Shown in pieces: positions 18,601 to 25,775 of a stretch of 45,758 nt of DNA; within the stretch, counting starts at the first letter, position 1; each line of letters begins with the position of its first letter. The notes below the pieces were generated by a model. It did no database searches. It saw only the letters and a list, made by a program, of their open reading frames with translations, and was not told the DNA's origin. Source of the DNA: Achromobacter sp. ASV32 (GTDB lineage Bacteria; Pseudomonadota; Gammaproteobacteria; Burkholderiales; Burkholderiaceae_B); NCBI RefSeq assembly GCF_016428805.1, contig NZ_JAELTJ010000035.1:1-45758 (forward strand). The letters are read 5' to 3'. The position numbers and the translations under genes are program-made.

Positions 18601-18940
18601 CCAGCAGGCCGACCAGATAGGGCGCCAGCGCCGGGCCGGGCAGGCCCACGCGTTCGCCTTCGATGCGCAGGCGCGCGGCGTTGCGCAGGCTGGGGTGCAG
18701 CGTGTCCAGCCACGCGCCCAGGCTGGCGGGGGCTTGCGTCAGGCCGTTGGCCGCGCGTCTGAGGGACGCGGTGGCCTGCTGGTAGCGCAGCAGTTCAAGC
18801 GCGCCGGCCAGGTAACAGGCGCAGATCAGCAGGGTGACCGCCAGCGCCAGGGGATTGGTGCCCGCATAGCCCGCGCCGATCCAGCCGGCCACGGCCAGGC
18901 CGCTGAGGAAAACAACGATATTGATCAGATACTTGGACAT
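15644..18940 (-). CDS. MotA/TolQ/ExbB-like channel protein with long repeat tail (DUF802; ZorA-like)
   Basis: A 1098-residue protein. Four membrane helices lie at the N-terminus (about 4-24, 31-50, 106-129, 156-178). The third (GLLVLLGMLGTFLGMVVTL) and fourth (GLGFAFGTSIAGVATSAML) resemble the pore-lining helices of MotA/ExbB/TolQ. The remaining 900 residues are almost pure Ala/Gln/Glu/Leu helix and include nearly four 131-residue repeats (411-903), the DUF802 type of repeat. A short channel head with a very long cytoplasmic helical tail is the hallmark of ZorA. Start chosen at the ATG beginning MSKYLIN, 10 bases after the DUF3348 stop. The further upstream frame is not needed. It probably forms an ion-driven motor with the next gene. 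Confidence 0.87.
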   Translation of the reverse strand: MSKYLINIVVFLSGLAVAGWIGAGYAGTNPLALAVTLLICACYLAGALELLRYQQATASLRRAANGLTQAPASLGAWLDTLHPSLRNAARLRIEGERVGLPGPALAPYLVGLLVLLGMLGTFLGMVVTLRGTGTALESATDLAAIRASLAAPVKGLGFAFGTSIAGVATSAMLGLLAALSRRDRIQAAQLLDTKAATTLRIYTQHHQREESFKLLQRQAEVLQRQAEAMPTLVDRLDAMMRNMEQQSQSLNERQMASQDAFQGKAEAAYARLAAVMEQSMKESVAESARSAGEALQPAVQATLAGLSRETATLHGTVTDAMQRQLDSLTAGLQAATTNVAGIWNQALAGQQAASETLARDLRDSLDRFAQTFEQRSAALLDGVSKRLEASSGTMSDAWHTALARQEQASEKLAGENLQALTAAAASFEQHSASLLRTLNQSHAALQSELASRDQQRLAAWTESLGAMSATLRQEWQAAGAQAAERQAEIGLALARTAQDLTAHAQTQAGLLDNVSARLETAAGNVSAQWHEALARQAEVSDKLAGDNRDALAAAAATFEMHSASLLRTLDQSHAELQAALAARDEQRLAAWAGTLGAVADKLGREWEQAGTQAAARQQEISQTLAQTAQDLASRNQAQVDLLDTVAARIESAASGVTQAWTDAQMRQELTSEKLASDNQQALATAAAAFETHSASLLRTLDQSQADLQAALAARDEQRLAAWNDALRELAAKLGDEWREAGAQTAARHQELGQLLTRTAQDLTAQTQAQAALLQDVSARLETAAGSVTDAWTEAQVRQELTNEKLASDNQQALTTASAAFEQHSAALLQTLGQSQAGLQAELAAQDQARLAAWTDKLGAMADALRQEWEQAGARSASLQQEICATLAQTADSIAAQTEAHANGTIAEISQLVQAASEAPRAAADVIGELRQKLSDSLAYDNAMLEERNRLLDTLATLLDAVNHASSEQRTAVDALVSSSADLLDRVGAQFTDKVDAQAGRLTDVADQVASSAIEVASLGDAFGAAVRLFGESNDSLVAHLQRIEAALDKSIARGDEQLAYYVAQAREVVDLSTQSQKQIVENLRQLASQRAAAGAETA
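16232..17710 (-). repeat. 393-bp in-frame tandem repeats (about 3.8 copies) in the ZorA-like tail
   Basis: Units read on the - strand: 17710-17318, 17317-16925, 16924-16532, and a partial fourth 16531-about 16232. Each encodes 131 residues beginning KLA(G/S)(E/D)N and containing a (S/A)ALL or SASLL segment, then RLAAW, EW and LA.TAQDL. Middle units are closest to each other. A shortened, diverged unit precedes the first. The exact 131-residue period in all full copies shows expansion by unequal exchange and suggests that tail length can vary between strains. Confidence 0.88.
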
Positions 18941-18950
18941 AGTGTCCCGG

Positions 18951-19922
18951 TTAGCTGGCACGAAGGGCCGCAAGCAGCCCTTCCACCGGTTGTAAACGAA
19001 CATCCAATTCGGCCAGCAGCACGCTGCGCATGTCTTTGCGGAACGTCTCCAGCCAGGCGCCCGGCGTGGGCGCCGTCAATGCGGTTTGCGGGGCAGGCCC
19101 CGCGGGTCTGGCGCCGGCCGCCGGGGCGTCCGCTTGCGCGTCGGCCCGTGCGCTCGCCGGTGCATCCACTTGTGCTTCGGCCTGTGCGTCGGCCTGGAGA
19201 GCCGTCTCGGCCCGGGCTTCAATTCCCGTCTCGGCGCCGGTTTGCGCCGGGGCGTCGGTGTCCGCTGCGGACGCGCCTTGGGCTTGGGCCTCGGCCTGCG
19301 CTGCCGCGTCTTCCAGCGCCGCTTTCTCGGCCAGCCGCAGCCGGTCGAAATGCCCTTGCAGCAGCTTCGGAATCGCGCCCAGCAGCGCGCGTTCGCGCGG
19401 CAGCAGGGCGCGGTCCATGATGGCATCCACCACCGCCAGACGCGTCATTTCGGGCGTCTTGGCCGCGACCATGCCACGCAGGCGGCTGCGCAGATTGCCG
19501 ATGCTGGTTTCCATCGTGTGCTGCAACGATAGATAACGCTGACGGAAATTCGAGTAATCGGCGTCGTCGGCTTGCAGGGCAGCGGCCGCTTTGGCCGGCA
19601 TCTGCCCGGAACGCATCCCGGGGCTTACCCGTTTGGCCGCCGTCGCGGCGGTATCGCTGGCGATGGCATCGGCCAGCGTGGTCCGGACGCGCTCGCACTC
19701 GCGCTCTTGCTCGCTGCTGAACTGGCGCGCGCCGGGCGCGATCGCCGGCGGACGGTTATTCAGGGCGGCAGACAGCGCAATCGCGTCGGTCCAGCCGAGC
19801 CATTGGCTCAGATGATCCGAAAGCGGTTGCCTGGATTGCGCGGCGTCGACATCCGTCAGGCGAGTCAGCAAGCGAATGAGCGTCGGGCCGCTTAAACCTG
19901 TGCGCTGTGGGGCTTGCAACAT
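18951..19922 (-). CDS. DUF3348 family protein, first gene of ZorAB-like operon
   Basis: A 323-residue protein with the DUF3348 opening (RTGLSGPTLIRLLTRLTDVD, then LSQWLGWTDAIALSAAL). A helical middle follows, and an Ala/Gln/Asp-rich low-complexity linker of about 80 residues (roughly 215-295), before a short conserved tail. Start chosen at the ATG at 19922, since the extra upstream residues of the longer frame do not look like coding sequence. No signal peptide or membrane helix was seen, so it is probably cytoplasmic. The gene leads the operon and is separated from the MotA-like gene by 10 bases. No activity is known for the family. A link to the motor is inferred from gene order. Confidence 0.85.
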   Translation of the reverse strand: MLQAPQRTGLSGPTLIRLLTRLTDVDAAQSRQPLSDHLSQWLGWTDAIALSAALNNRPPAIAPGARQFSSEQERECERVRTTLADAIASDTAATAAKRVSPGMRSGQMPAKAAAALQADDADYSNFRQRYLSLQHTMETSIGNLRSRLRGMVAAKTPEMTRLAVVDAIMDRALLPRERALLGAIPKLLQGHFDRLRLAEKAALEDAAAQAEAQAQGASAADTDAPAQTGAETGIEARAETALQADAQAEAQVDAPASARADAQADAPAAGARPAGPAPQTALTAPTPGAWLETFRKDMRSVLLAELDVRLQPVEGLLAALRAS

Positions 19923-20238
19923 ACCACCAGAGTCAAAAAGGGGGGAGTTTACACGCTGGCGGGGGCCTGCTGGGGCCGTAAGGGGGGCGCTGCGGTGAGG
20001 CCTGCAACAATTTGTCAGTATGGCTGAGGCCATGTGCGTTTCATGCAGCGGTCAAAGCTGCTCTGCGGCTAGAGGTGGTCAATGCGGATGCGCAGTTTAA
20101 GTTTTACGGTTGCATGCCGTACTGATGAGAGGTCCTGCGTTTAATCCGAAATTGTGCCTGCGGGCACAATTTGGTTCTATAAGCGGCTGTTTCAATCCAA
20201 AAAAGCAGCATGCACTGAAACTTCTTTGAGAATTAAGA
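19923..20238. other. Intergenic region between motor operon and nuclease gene
   Basis: 316 bases between two divergent genes. The half next to the motor operon is GC-rich. From about 20040 the sequence becomes visibly richer in A+T and stays so through the nuclease gene. Apart from the inverted repeat listed separately, no gene, tRNA or clear sigma-70 promoter was recognised. A weak TTGACT on the - strand lies too close to the DUF3348 ATG to be its -35. Confidence 0.6.
20149..20172. promoter_or_regulatory. Perfect 10-bp inverted repeat upstream of the nuclease gene
   Basis: Arms AAATTGTGCC (20149-20158) and GGCACAATTT (20163-20172) are separated by TGCG. The perfect symmetry and the place 66 bases before the nuclease ATG suggest an operator for a dimeric helix-turn-helix repressor. 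A transcribed hairpin is the alternative. No regulator gene is adjacent. Confidence 0.55.
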
Positions 20239-21564
20239 ATGACAGAGTCCGATCTCGATAAATTTATGGCCGATCCCGATCTCGCGCACATGCTCGAGCA
20301 AGCCAAGGTTTCAGATGACATTTTTGATGTGGTTGATTTGCGGGAGAATCAGCACTCCGACATGCTCGCTTGGTGTCTGAATCCGAATGAGGGGCATGGG
20401 CAGGGCGATGCTGTTATCAAAGACTTCTTGCTCGCGGCATGGGAGGCGAGCGGTGAAGCGAAGTTCGCGAATAAGCCATTTTTTGAAGAATGGAGGCCCG
20501 CTACTATTCGCACAGCCAGTTTTGGAGCTGCATTCCTCACGAGGGAATTGGGTGTTGACTTGGGTGGGGATTTAAGAAGAGGCCGGTTGGATTTGTTTTT
20601 GGTGGATCCTGTTAACAAAATCGTTATTACGATTGAGAACAAGGCTGGTCGTAAATTGTCAGAACAACAACTGACGGAATATTGGGGGGCGGTGCGGGAG
20701 CAGGTATCTAGGAGGCGAGCATTTGATGGCTATCAGTTTGCCTTCATCGTGGTCGACCGCGAGGCAAACGACAATACTGATCTGGGTGCTGTCGGAAGTA
20801 AATGGATATTTCTGGATTATTCATGGCTAAAAATGTCGGCGGCGCGTGCCCAGCATCACATTGCCCGATCTAATAATGCCGCCCGATTGTTGATGGCCTA
20901 TTGCCAAAGACAAACTGACGATTGGCAATCCGAAAATGAACGTCGCCTGATCGATCGAGCGGGTACGCTAGCAGTCCGACATACGCGGGTTATTGACAAG
21001 CTACGCAGCCTGCGGCGCGGGCAGATCACGTCCTGGACGCCGTCATTGGTCAATAGTACTGACGGGGTTTTACTGCGCTTCTATCACCAGAACACAGTTG
21101 CATGCCAGGCCCTGCTTCAGGGCCGTGGTATTGCTGCGGTCGCTTCGATATTGAAGCGGCAGCGTCCGGATCTGCCTGGGAATCTTATTGATATGTATCG
21201 GCAGCGTTTGGCTCTTGGCTCTGTCGCAGCTGAGTTGTGTAGAGACGAAGACGCGGAAGAGCCCGAGTGGCCGGTTTACGTTGCCGTGCGTCGATGCACC
21301 GCAGAAGAAAGTGAAGAAGCGAGGTTTCAAGTAAGGCTGATTTGGGTAACATCCGCATTTGCATCCCATATAGATATTGAAAAATTGCGCTCTCAGTTCG
21401 AGCTTGCGTTCAACGAATTGAAAACACATCGAACGCGCAACTATCGCAGAATTACGCTAAAGAAGAACGTCACCGCGGATAAGGCGGCAGAACACGCATT
21501 GGTGATAAGCGATCAGATCGAGGGCTTGCTTAAAGACTATCTGGAGGGAGCTCGAGCAGAGTAA
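20239..21564 (+). CDS. PD-(D/E)XK nuclease family protein
   Basis: A 441-residue protein of the PD-(D/E)XK superfamily, PDDEXK_4-like. An N-terminal ENQHSDMLAWCLNPNEGHGQ block (36-55) is typical of that family. The catalytic core reads RLDLFLVDP (D118) and ITIENKAG (E133, K135), then a Q-containing helix LSEQQLTEYW. The C-terminal 250 residues are of unknown fold. No helicase, methylase or membrane part was seen. Base composition is clearly lower in GC and richer in non-preferred codons than all neighbours, suggesting acquisition. The ribosome site is weak. It may be a defence nuclease, but catalytic activity and target are unproven. It is divergent from the motor operon. Confidence 0.8.
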   Translation: MTESDLDKFMADPDLAHMLEQAKVSDDIFDVVDLRENQHSDMLAWCLNPNEGHGQGDAVIKDFLLAAWEASGEAKFANKPFFEEWRPATIRTASFGAAFLTRELGVDLGGDLRRGRLDLFLVDPVNKIVITIENKAGRKLSEQQLTEYWGAVREQVSRRRAFDGYQFAFIVVDREANDNTDLGAVGSKWIFLDYSWLKMSAARAQHHIARSNNAARLLMAYCQRQTDDWQSENERRLIDRAGTLAVRHTRVIDKLRSLRRGQITSWTPSLVNSTDGVLLRFYHQNTVACQALLQGRGIAAVASILKRQRPDLPGNLIDMYRQRLALGSVAAELCRDEDAEEPEWPVYVAVRRCTAEESEEARFQVRLIWVTSAFASHIDIEKLRSQFELAFNELKTHRTRNYRRITLKKNVTADKAAEHALVISDQIEGLLKDYLEGARAE

Positions 21565-21706
21565 ATTTTCTTGAAAATCCGCGGCGTTTGACCTATCTCG
21601 AGGTGAAATTCCGCGGAGTTGACAATAAATGCGGTTGGCGTGCAGTTTTTGCGTGCAGATTGGATTTTCAATTGAATCGAATCCTGGCCCAACGCTGCAC
21701 CACGCT
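21565..21706. other. AT-rich convergent spacer after the nuclease gene
   Basis: The spacer starts with a short AT hairpin, ATTTTC/GAAAAT (21565-21570, 21573-21578), directly after the nuclease stop. It contains two CCGCGG-type words and returns to high GC at about 21690. No gene, direct repeat or attachment site was identified. It marks the right edge of the compositionally odd patch. Confidence 0.45.
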
Positions 21707-22348
21707 TTAGCGAATTGTTGATGGCCTGCGCACCGCGCGCACTTTGCCGCTGGTCGCGCCGCCGCAATAGAACACGTCGTCGCCGTCGGACTCCAGGCCG
21801 GACACGACCACGCCCGCGGGCAACGCCAGGCTTGCCAGGACCTCGCCGCTACGCGGGTCGACCTGTCTTAATTCGCTGGCGTCGTCTTCCCAGGTGCCGT
21901 GCCATAGGCCGCCGTCCACCCAGGTCACGCCGGTCACGTAGCGGTCCGACGCGATGGTACGGACGACGGCGCCGGTGGCGGGGTCGACCTGGTGGATCTT
22001 GCGGTCTTTGTAGCGGCCGACCCAGAGCATGCCTTCAGCCCAGGCCATGCCGGAATTGCCTTCGCCTTCCGGCGCGGGGATGGTGCCCAGTACTTTGCCC
22101 GAGGCGGGATCGATCTTCTGGATGACGTCGCCGGCGATCTGGTACAGGTGCTTGCCGTCGAATGCCGTGCCGGCCTGCGCGGCCACGTCGATGGACTGCA
22201 CCACGGCGCCGCTGGCCGGGTCCAGGGCGTGCAGTTTCTCGCCCACGGCGATCCACACGCGGCTGCCGTCGTAGGACACCCCGTGCACTTGGCTCACGCC
22301 AGGGAAGGGGCCGTATTCACGGATGATTTCTGCGGGGTTGGATTTCAT
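21707..22348 (-). CDS. Beta-propeller repeat protein (YncE / glutamine-cyclotransferase-like)
   Basis: A 213-residue protein with four repeats of about 41 residues. Each has the turn D-P-(A/R)-(S/T)-G-x-V, near positions 43, 80, 122 and 164 (for example LDPASGAVVQSI and VDPATGAVVRTI), as in YncE-, Vgb- and SMP-30-like propellers. No signal peptide was seen, so it is probably cytoplasmic. It is short for a full propeller, so perhaps only 4-5 blades. The next gene upstream, on the same strand 35 bases away, is a regulator and probably controls it. No catalytic residue could be assigned. Confidence 0.7.
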   Translation of the reverse strand: MKSNPAEIIREYGPFPGVSQVHGVSYDGSRVWIAVGEKLHALDPASGAVVQSIDVAAQAGTAFDGKHLYQIAGDVIQKIDPASGKVLGTIPAPEGEGNSGMAWAEGMLWVGRYKDRKIHQVDPATGAVVRTIASDRYVTGVTWVDGGLWHGTWEDDASELRQVDPRSGEVLASLALPAGVVVSGLESDGDDVFYCGGATSGKVRAVRRPSTIR

Positions 22349-22383
22349 GTCGATGTCCTGTTCAAGAGGTTGACGTGTCCATC

Positions 22384-23607
22384 CTAGGCATTCGGCAGCG
22401 GCAGCGGGAGTAACAATGTCGTCGCGAAACCCGGCAGCGGCGGCGTCATCCAGCGCCGCGCCCGGCCCCGGCCGAGCGGCTGGACGCGGCCCGCCGCGGC
22501 CAGGGCGTCCAGCGCCCGTTGCACGTTGCGCTGGCTGGCGCCCAAGGCCAACGCCAGCGCCGAGCTGGACCAGGCCTGGCCATCGGCCAGCAAGGCCAGC
22601 ACCGCCGCGTGCTTGTCCTTTACGGGCGGGGTCAGCACCGCAACGGCCTGTCCGGGGGGGGGCGTCAGCGCAAAGCCGCTGCGTGTGGCGCGCAGCGTCG
22701 CCAGGGCGCCGAGCGCGCCGCGAAGGCGGCCGATTTCGACGCGCAGCCGGGCGCGATGGGTGTCGTCGGGGTGGCGGGTACGAAAGGCCTGCTCGATCAA
22801 GGCCTCGCGCGAGGCGTCGCCGGGCCAGGCTTGGGCCAGGATTTGCGCCAGCGTGAACAGGACGGGGCGGGTGGCCAGGGCAACCGTGCGGCCGGCGCCG
22901 TGCACCGCGTAGCGGCAGGCGTCCACCACCAGGGTGTCCGATGCCAGCAGGGCTTCGACCTCGTCCAGGCGCAGCAGCTGGGGGGCAAGCGGCGGGGCGA
23001 TCAGGCTGGCAGCGGGCGCGTCCAGCAAGCTTGACGCATGCCGCACTTCGGCCTGCAACGCGGGAATGCCGGCGGCTTGGGCGGCCGTTGCCGCGCGTGT
23101 CAGGGCGGCGCGCGCCTGGCGCGCTTGCAGACGCCGCACGGCGATGCCCGCCACCACCAGTTCATGAACGGTCCGCAGCGCCGGGGCAAACGCGGCGGCG
23201 TCCAGCGCCGCCAAGGTCTGTTCGGCCTGCTCCAGACGGCCGATCAACAGCAGGCGGCGGCCTTCGAGATAGCGCGCATAGGCTGCGTTGCGCGCATCGC
23301 CATGCTGTTCGAGCACCTGGCGCGCCGTCTGCAGCGCGGGCGTCGGCCAGGCCAGGTCGCGCGCAGCCAGGGCGATCTCGGCTTCGGCCACCACGCAGCG
23401 GGCGCGCGCCACCGGATCCTGAGCCCCAAACGCGCGGGCGGCCCGGCGCACCAGCCCCCGCGCCCGTTCGAAATCGCCCAGCTGCGCCAGCGCGATACCG
23501 CGCAGCGCCAGCGCGGGCGCATCGTCGCGCAGCGCCACGCGGCCCAGCGCGCCCAGCGGGTCGCCCGCCGCCAACGCGTGTGCCGCCGCGGTGATCAGCA
23601 AATCCAT
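22384..23607 (-). CDS. TPR-containing winged-helix transcriptional regulator
   Basis: A 407-residue protein. The N-terminal half (about 1-210) is Ala/Leu/Arg-rich helical repeats of TPR type. Next comes an OmpR-like winged helix, with RLRVEIGRLRGALGALATL and a following GFALTP wing (about 230-320). A second small helix-turn-helix lies near 330-385 (SSSALALALGASQRNVQRAL). The double DNA-binding tail is unusual. It stands just upstream of the beta-propeller gene in the same direction and may regulate it. The signal sensed is unknown. Start at 23607 has a GGCGGA-like ribosome site. Confidence 0.75.
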   Translation of the reverse strand: MDLLITAAAHALAAGDPLGALGRVALRDDAPALALRGIALAQLGDFERARGLVRRAARAFGAQDPVARARCVVAEAEIALAARDLAWPTPALQTARQVLEQHGDARNAAYARYLEGRRLLLIGRLEQAEQTLAALDAAAFAPALRTVHELVVAGIAVRRLQARQARAALTRAATAAQAAGIPALQAEVRHASSLLDAPAASLIAPPLAPQLLRLDEVEALLASDTLVVDACRYAVHGAGRTVALATRPVLFTLAQILAQAWPGDASREALIEQAFRTRHPDDTHRARLRVEIGRLRGALGALATLRATRSGFALTPPPGQAVAVLTPPVKDKHAAVLALLADGQAWSSSALALALGASQRNVQRALDALAAAGRVQPLGRGRARRWMTPPLPGFATTLLLPLPLPNA

Positions 23608-23773
23608 GAAGGTCCGCCCTGAGGGTCGTTTCGGCCTGTCGAGGGTGTCAATCTACCACTGGCATCCCGGTGGCGGGGCGCGTCAGGGGTCGGCAGGCCT
23701 GCGTGCGATTCGATGAGCGACGCCGGGGGCGTCGGGCACGCATAAAAGTAGGCAATACTTCAGTGGGCAACAC

Positions 23774-23790
23774 TTGAACACGGTGTTCAA
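23774..23790. promoter_or_regulatory. Perfect 17-bp palindrome, operator candidate
   Basis: TTGAACACGGTGTTCAA has 8-base arms around a central G. Its TetR/MarR-operator-like symmetry and place 55 bases before the next gene's ATG suggest control by a dimeric repressor. It includes the TTG that would be the start of a longer reading of that gene, which argues against that start. Confidence 0.55.
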
Positions 23791-23845
23791 AAAAATCCGA
23801 CTTGGCTCAGACCTTTTTCGACGCGGCAAGCGAGCATCCACACCC

Positions 23846-24280
23846 ATGAAAATAACCGCCATCTTCCCAGGCCTTCCCGACGCCGAAAGCGCAGACCTTT
23901 CGGACTACTCCAAGTACTTCCTGTCCTACAAAAGGGAAGACTGGGGGGTCGATGGGTGTGAAGGCCGTTTTGAATACCCGTTCGACGGCGGTGAAGTCGT
24001 TCTCTTCTTTGTCGATTATTTTGGCAAAGGCATTTCCCTGCGCTATGACTACAACGTGCCAAATGCCAAGGCAGGGTCCTGCTGGTACAGCGTCGGGCAA
24101 GCCCACGCAATGCACGACATCGTGGATGCGGACACTGATCTCTACATTCCCCTGGGCTCGTGCCTGCCGCCGGCGTTGGCCTTCGCGGTGCTGAAGGACT
24201 TCTTCGCGAACCCCTTGGAAAAGTCCCGGAAGATCGCCTGGGTGAATGCGGACGATCTGGATTGGTCATCCATCGATTAA
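23846..24280 (+). CDS. Imm1-like immunity family protein (orphan)
   Basis: A 144-residue acidic cytoplasmic protein starting MKITAIFPG. The last 45 residues follow the Imm1 pattern: an Ile-Pro, then a helix LPPALAFAVLKDFFANP, then a strand KIAWVNADD. Imm1 proteins bind and block nuclease or deaminase toxin domains of polymorphic toxins. No toxin gene is beside it, so this would be an orphan immunity gene. The ATG at 23846 is preferred over an upstream TTG that falls in a palindrome. No strong ribosome site was seen. The family assignment is moderate and a plain hypothetical protein remains possible. Confidence 0.55.
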   Translation: MKITAIFPGLPDAESADLSDYSKYFLSYKREDWGVDGCEGRFEYPFDGGEVVLFFVDYFGKGISLRYDYNVPNAKAGSCWYSVGQAHAMHDIVDADTDLYIPLGSCLPPALAFAVLKDFFANPLEKSRKIAWVNADDLDWSSID

Positions 24281-24321
24281 GCAGGCACCCTGCCACATCC
24301 AACCAGGCGCGACGTCACTTT

Positions 24322-25719
24322 TCACCGCCACTGGGCCTGGCTCGACCCCAGCGCGCTCGCCGGGTAGTCCCACGCCTTGGGCACATCGCCCACATGCAGC
24401 GGCACCTTCACCCGCCGTGCCGGGCCCCAGGACGTCTGTTCGATCGCCGTCGTCAGATCCTGCGGTGTTTCGGGTGCCAGTCCGGGCCCGTCTTGCAGCT
24501 GACCCGCATGCGCCACCAGCAATCGCGCCGTTCTGGCCAGCGACGCCCGCGCGCTGCTGCCCGCACCCGTGGCGACCCGCTCGGTCAGTCCGCGCAGGGC
24601 TGCTGCGGCCATCAGATAGCCCGTTGCGTGGTCAATGCCCTGGCTGGGCAGCGGCACGGGCCGGTCGGCGCCGGCAGCGCGCATGCCGGCCTCGGCAATG
24701 CCGCTGCTCATCTGCACCAGACTGTCGAAGCCGCGGCGCGCGCGCCAGGGACCGGTCCAGCCGTAGGCGTCCAGCGAGACGTCGATCAGGGTGGGATTGA
24801 GCTGGCGGCGGCGGGCGGCGTCCAGGCCCAGCCGCGCCAGGGCATCGGGGCGGTAGCCGTGGATCATGACGTCGGCCTGGCTCAGCAGCTGTTCGAGAAC
24901 GGCGCGGCCGGCGGGGTCTTTCAGATCGAGGCGGGCGCAGCGTTTGCCCAGCACGACTTCGGGGACCGTGCCGGGTTCTTCCCAGCCGATGGGGTCGATG
25001 CGCAGCACCTCGGCGCCGTAGCCCGCGAGAAAGCGCGTGGCGACGGGGCCGGCCAGGATGCGGGTCAGGTCCAGCACGCGGATGCCTTGCAGCGGGCGCT
25101 GGCGCGGGATGCGCCAATCAGGGCGGGCGGCCGCGGCGCCGGCGGTGCGATGCAACAGGGGTTCGGCGGCGACGCTGCGGCCTTGGGGATGGTCCGCCCA
25201 GGCGTCCAGGCTGCGCATGGCCGCGGCGCAGCCGTTGCGTTCGACCACGGCCGCTTCCAGGTCGTCGGCGCGCCAGCGGGCGACCGCCTGGGCAACGGCG
25301 TCGCGGTTGGCGGCCACGCCCAGGACGGCCAGGGCGGCGTCGCGATGGTGGGGCGCGTTGGTGTGCAGGCGGATCCAGCCGTCGGACGCCAGATAGTCGC
25401 CCGCGACGGCATCCCAGAGCGGTGGCGAGGCCCAGCCGACCGGCCGCAGGCTGGTGCCGAACCAGAGGGATGCCAGGCGCCGGTCGACCTGGACGGGTGC
25501 GAGGTCGCCGGACCCGGCGGCGGCGAATTCAGCCAGGGCCAGACCGGCGGCGCCGATGGCGGCGGTGGCGAAATCGGTGAAGGCGAACGCGCACGCAAGC
25601 GCGCCTTGCCCGGTGACCGTCACGCGGGACAGATGGGCGGGGGCGCCGCCGGCGGCCAGCCAGAATTGCCGCAGGTAGTCGGTGACGGCGGGGGACGGGG
25701 AATCTTGGGTATCAGGCAT
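24322..25719 (-). CDS. CaiB/BaiF family III CoA transferase, rearranged domain order
   Basis: A 465-residue family III CoA-transferase, which moves CoA between carboxylic acids. The Rossmann start GIRVLDLTRILAGP and GYGAEVLRID lie at about 212-242, and D363 in GIDHATGYL is the likely catalytic Asp. About 200 residues precede the Rossmann part, including a LASDGWIRLHTNAPHHRD segment (110-127) of the kind normally found after the catalytic region, so the domain order looks permuted or duplicated. GAGGAAG lies well placed before the ATG. It is divergent from an HTH-citrate synthase gene, and the two probably work on the same acyl-CoA. Confidence 0.88.
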   Translation of the reverse strand: MPDTQDSPSPAVTDYLRQFWLAAGGAPAHLSRVTVTGQGALACAFAFTDFATAAIGAAGLALAEFAAAGSGDLAPVQVDRRLASLWFGTSLRPVGWASPPLWDAVAGDYLASDGWIRLHTNAPHHRDAALAVLGVAANRDAVAQAVARWRADDLEAAVVERNGCAAAMRSLDAWADHPQGRSVAAEPLLHRTAGAAAARPDWRIPRQRPLQGIRVLDLTRILAGPVATRFLAGYGAEVLRIDPIGWEEPGTVPEVVLGKRCARLDLKDPAGRAVLEQLLSQADVMIHGYRPDALARLGLDAARRRQLNPTLIDVSLDAYGWTGPWRARRGFDSLVQMSSGIAEAGMRAAGADRPVPLPSQGIDHATGYLMAAAALRGLTERVATGAGSSARASLARTARLLVAHAGQLQDGPGLAPETPQDLTTAIEQTSWGPARRVKVPLHVGDVPKAWDYPASALGSSQAQWR

Positions 25720-25775
25720 GGCACTTCCTCGGTTCGTCAAACAATGCCGACAGACTATTCTTCTCGTTTTTATTG

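Noticed and set aside
16052-19420. Long + strand open frames opposite the ZorA-like and DUF3348 genes.
   Set aside because: They are antisense shadows of a GC-rich repeat region with low-complexity Gly/Arg/Leu composition. The - strand has clear membrane helices and domain motifs.
14204-21564. A complete, known Zorya system.
   Set aside because: Only the ZorA/ZorB-like architecture is present. No ZorC, ZorD helicase or ZorE HNH nuclease was seen, and DUF3348 and DUF2894 are not established Zorya genes. The PDDEXK gene is divergent and compositionally different, so a joint system is only a hypothesis.
20040-21700. Integrated mobile element with attachment sites around the nuclease gene.
   Set aside because: Composition suggests transfer, but no integrase, transposase, flanking direct repeat or tRNA end was found.
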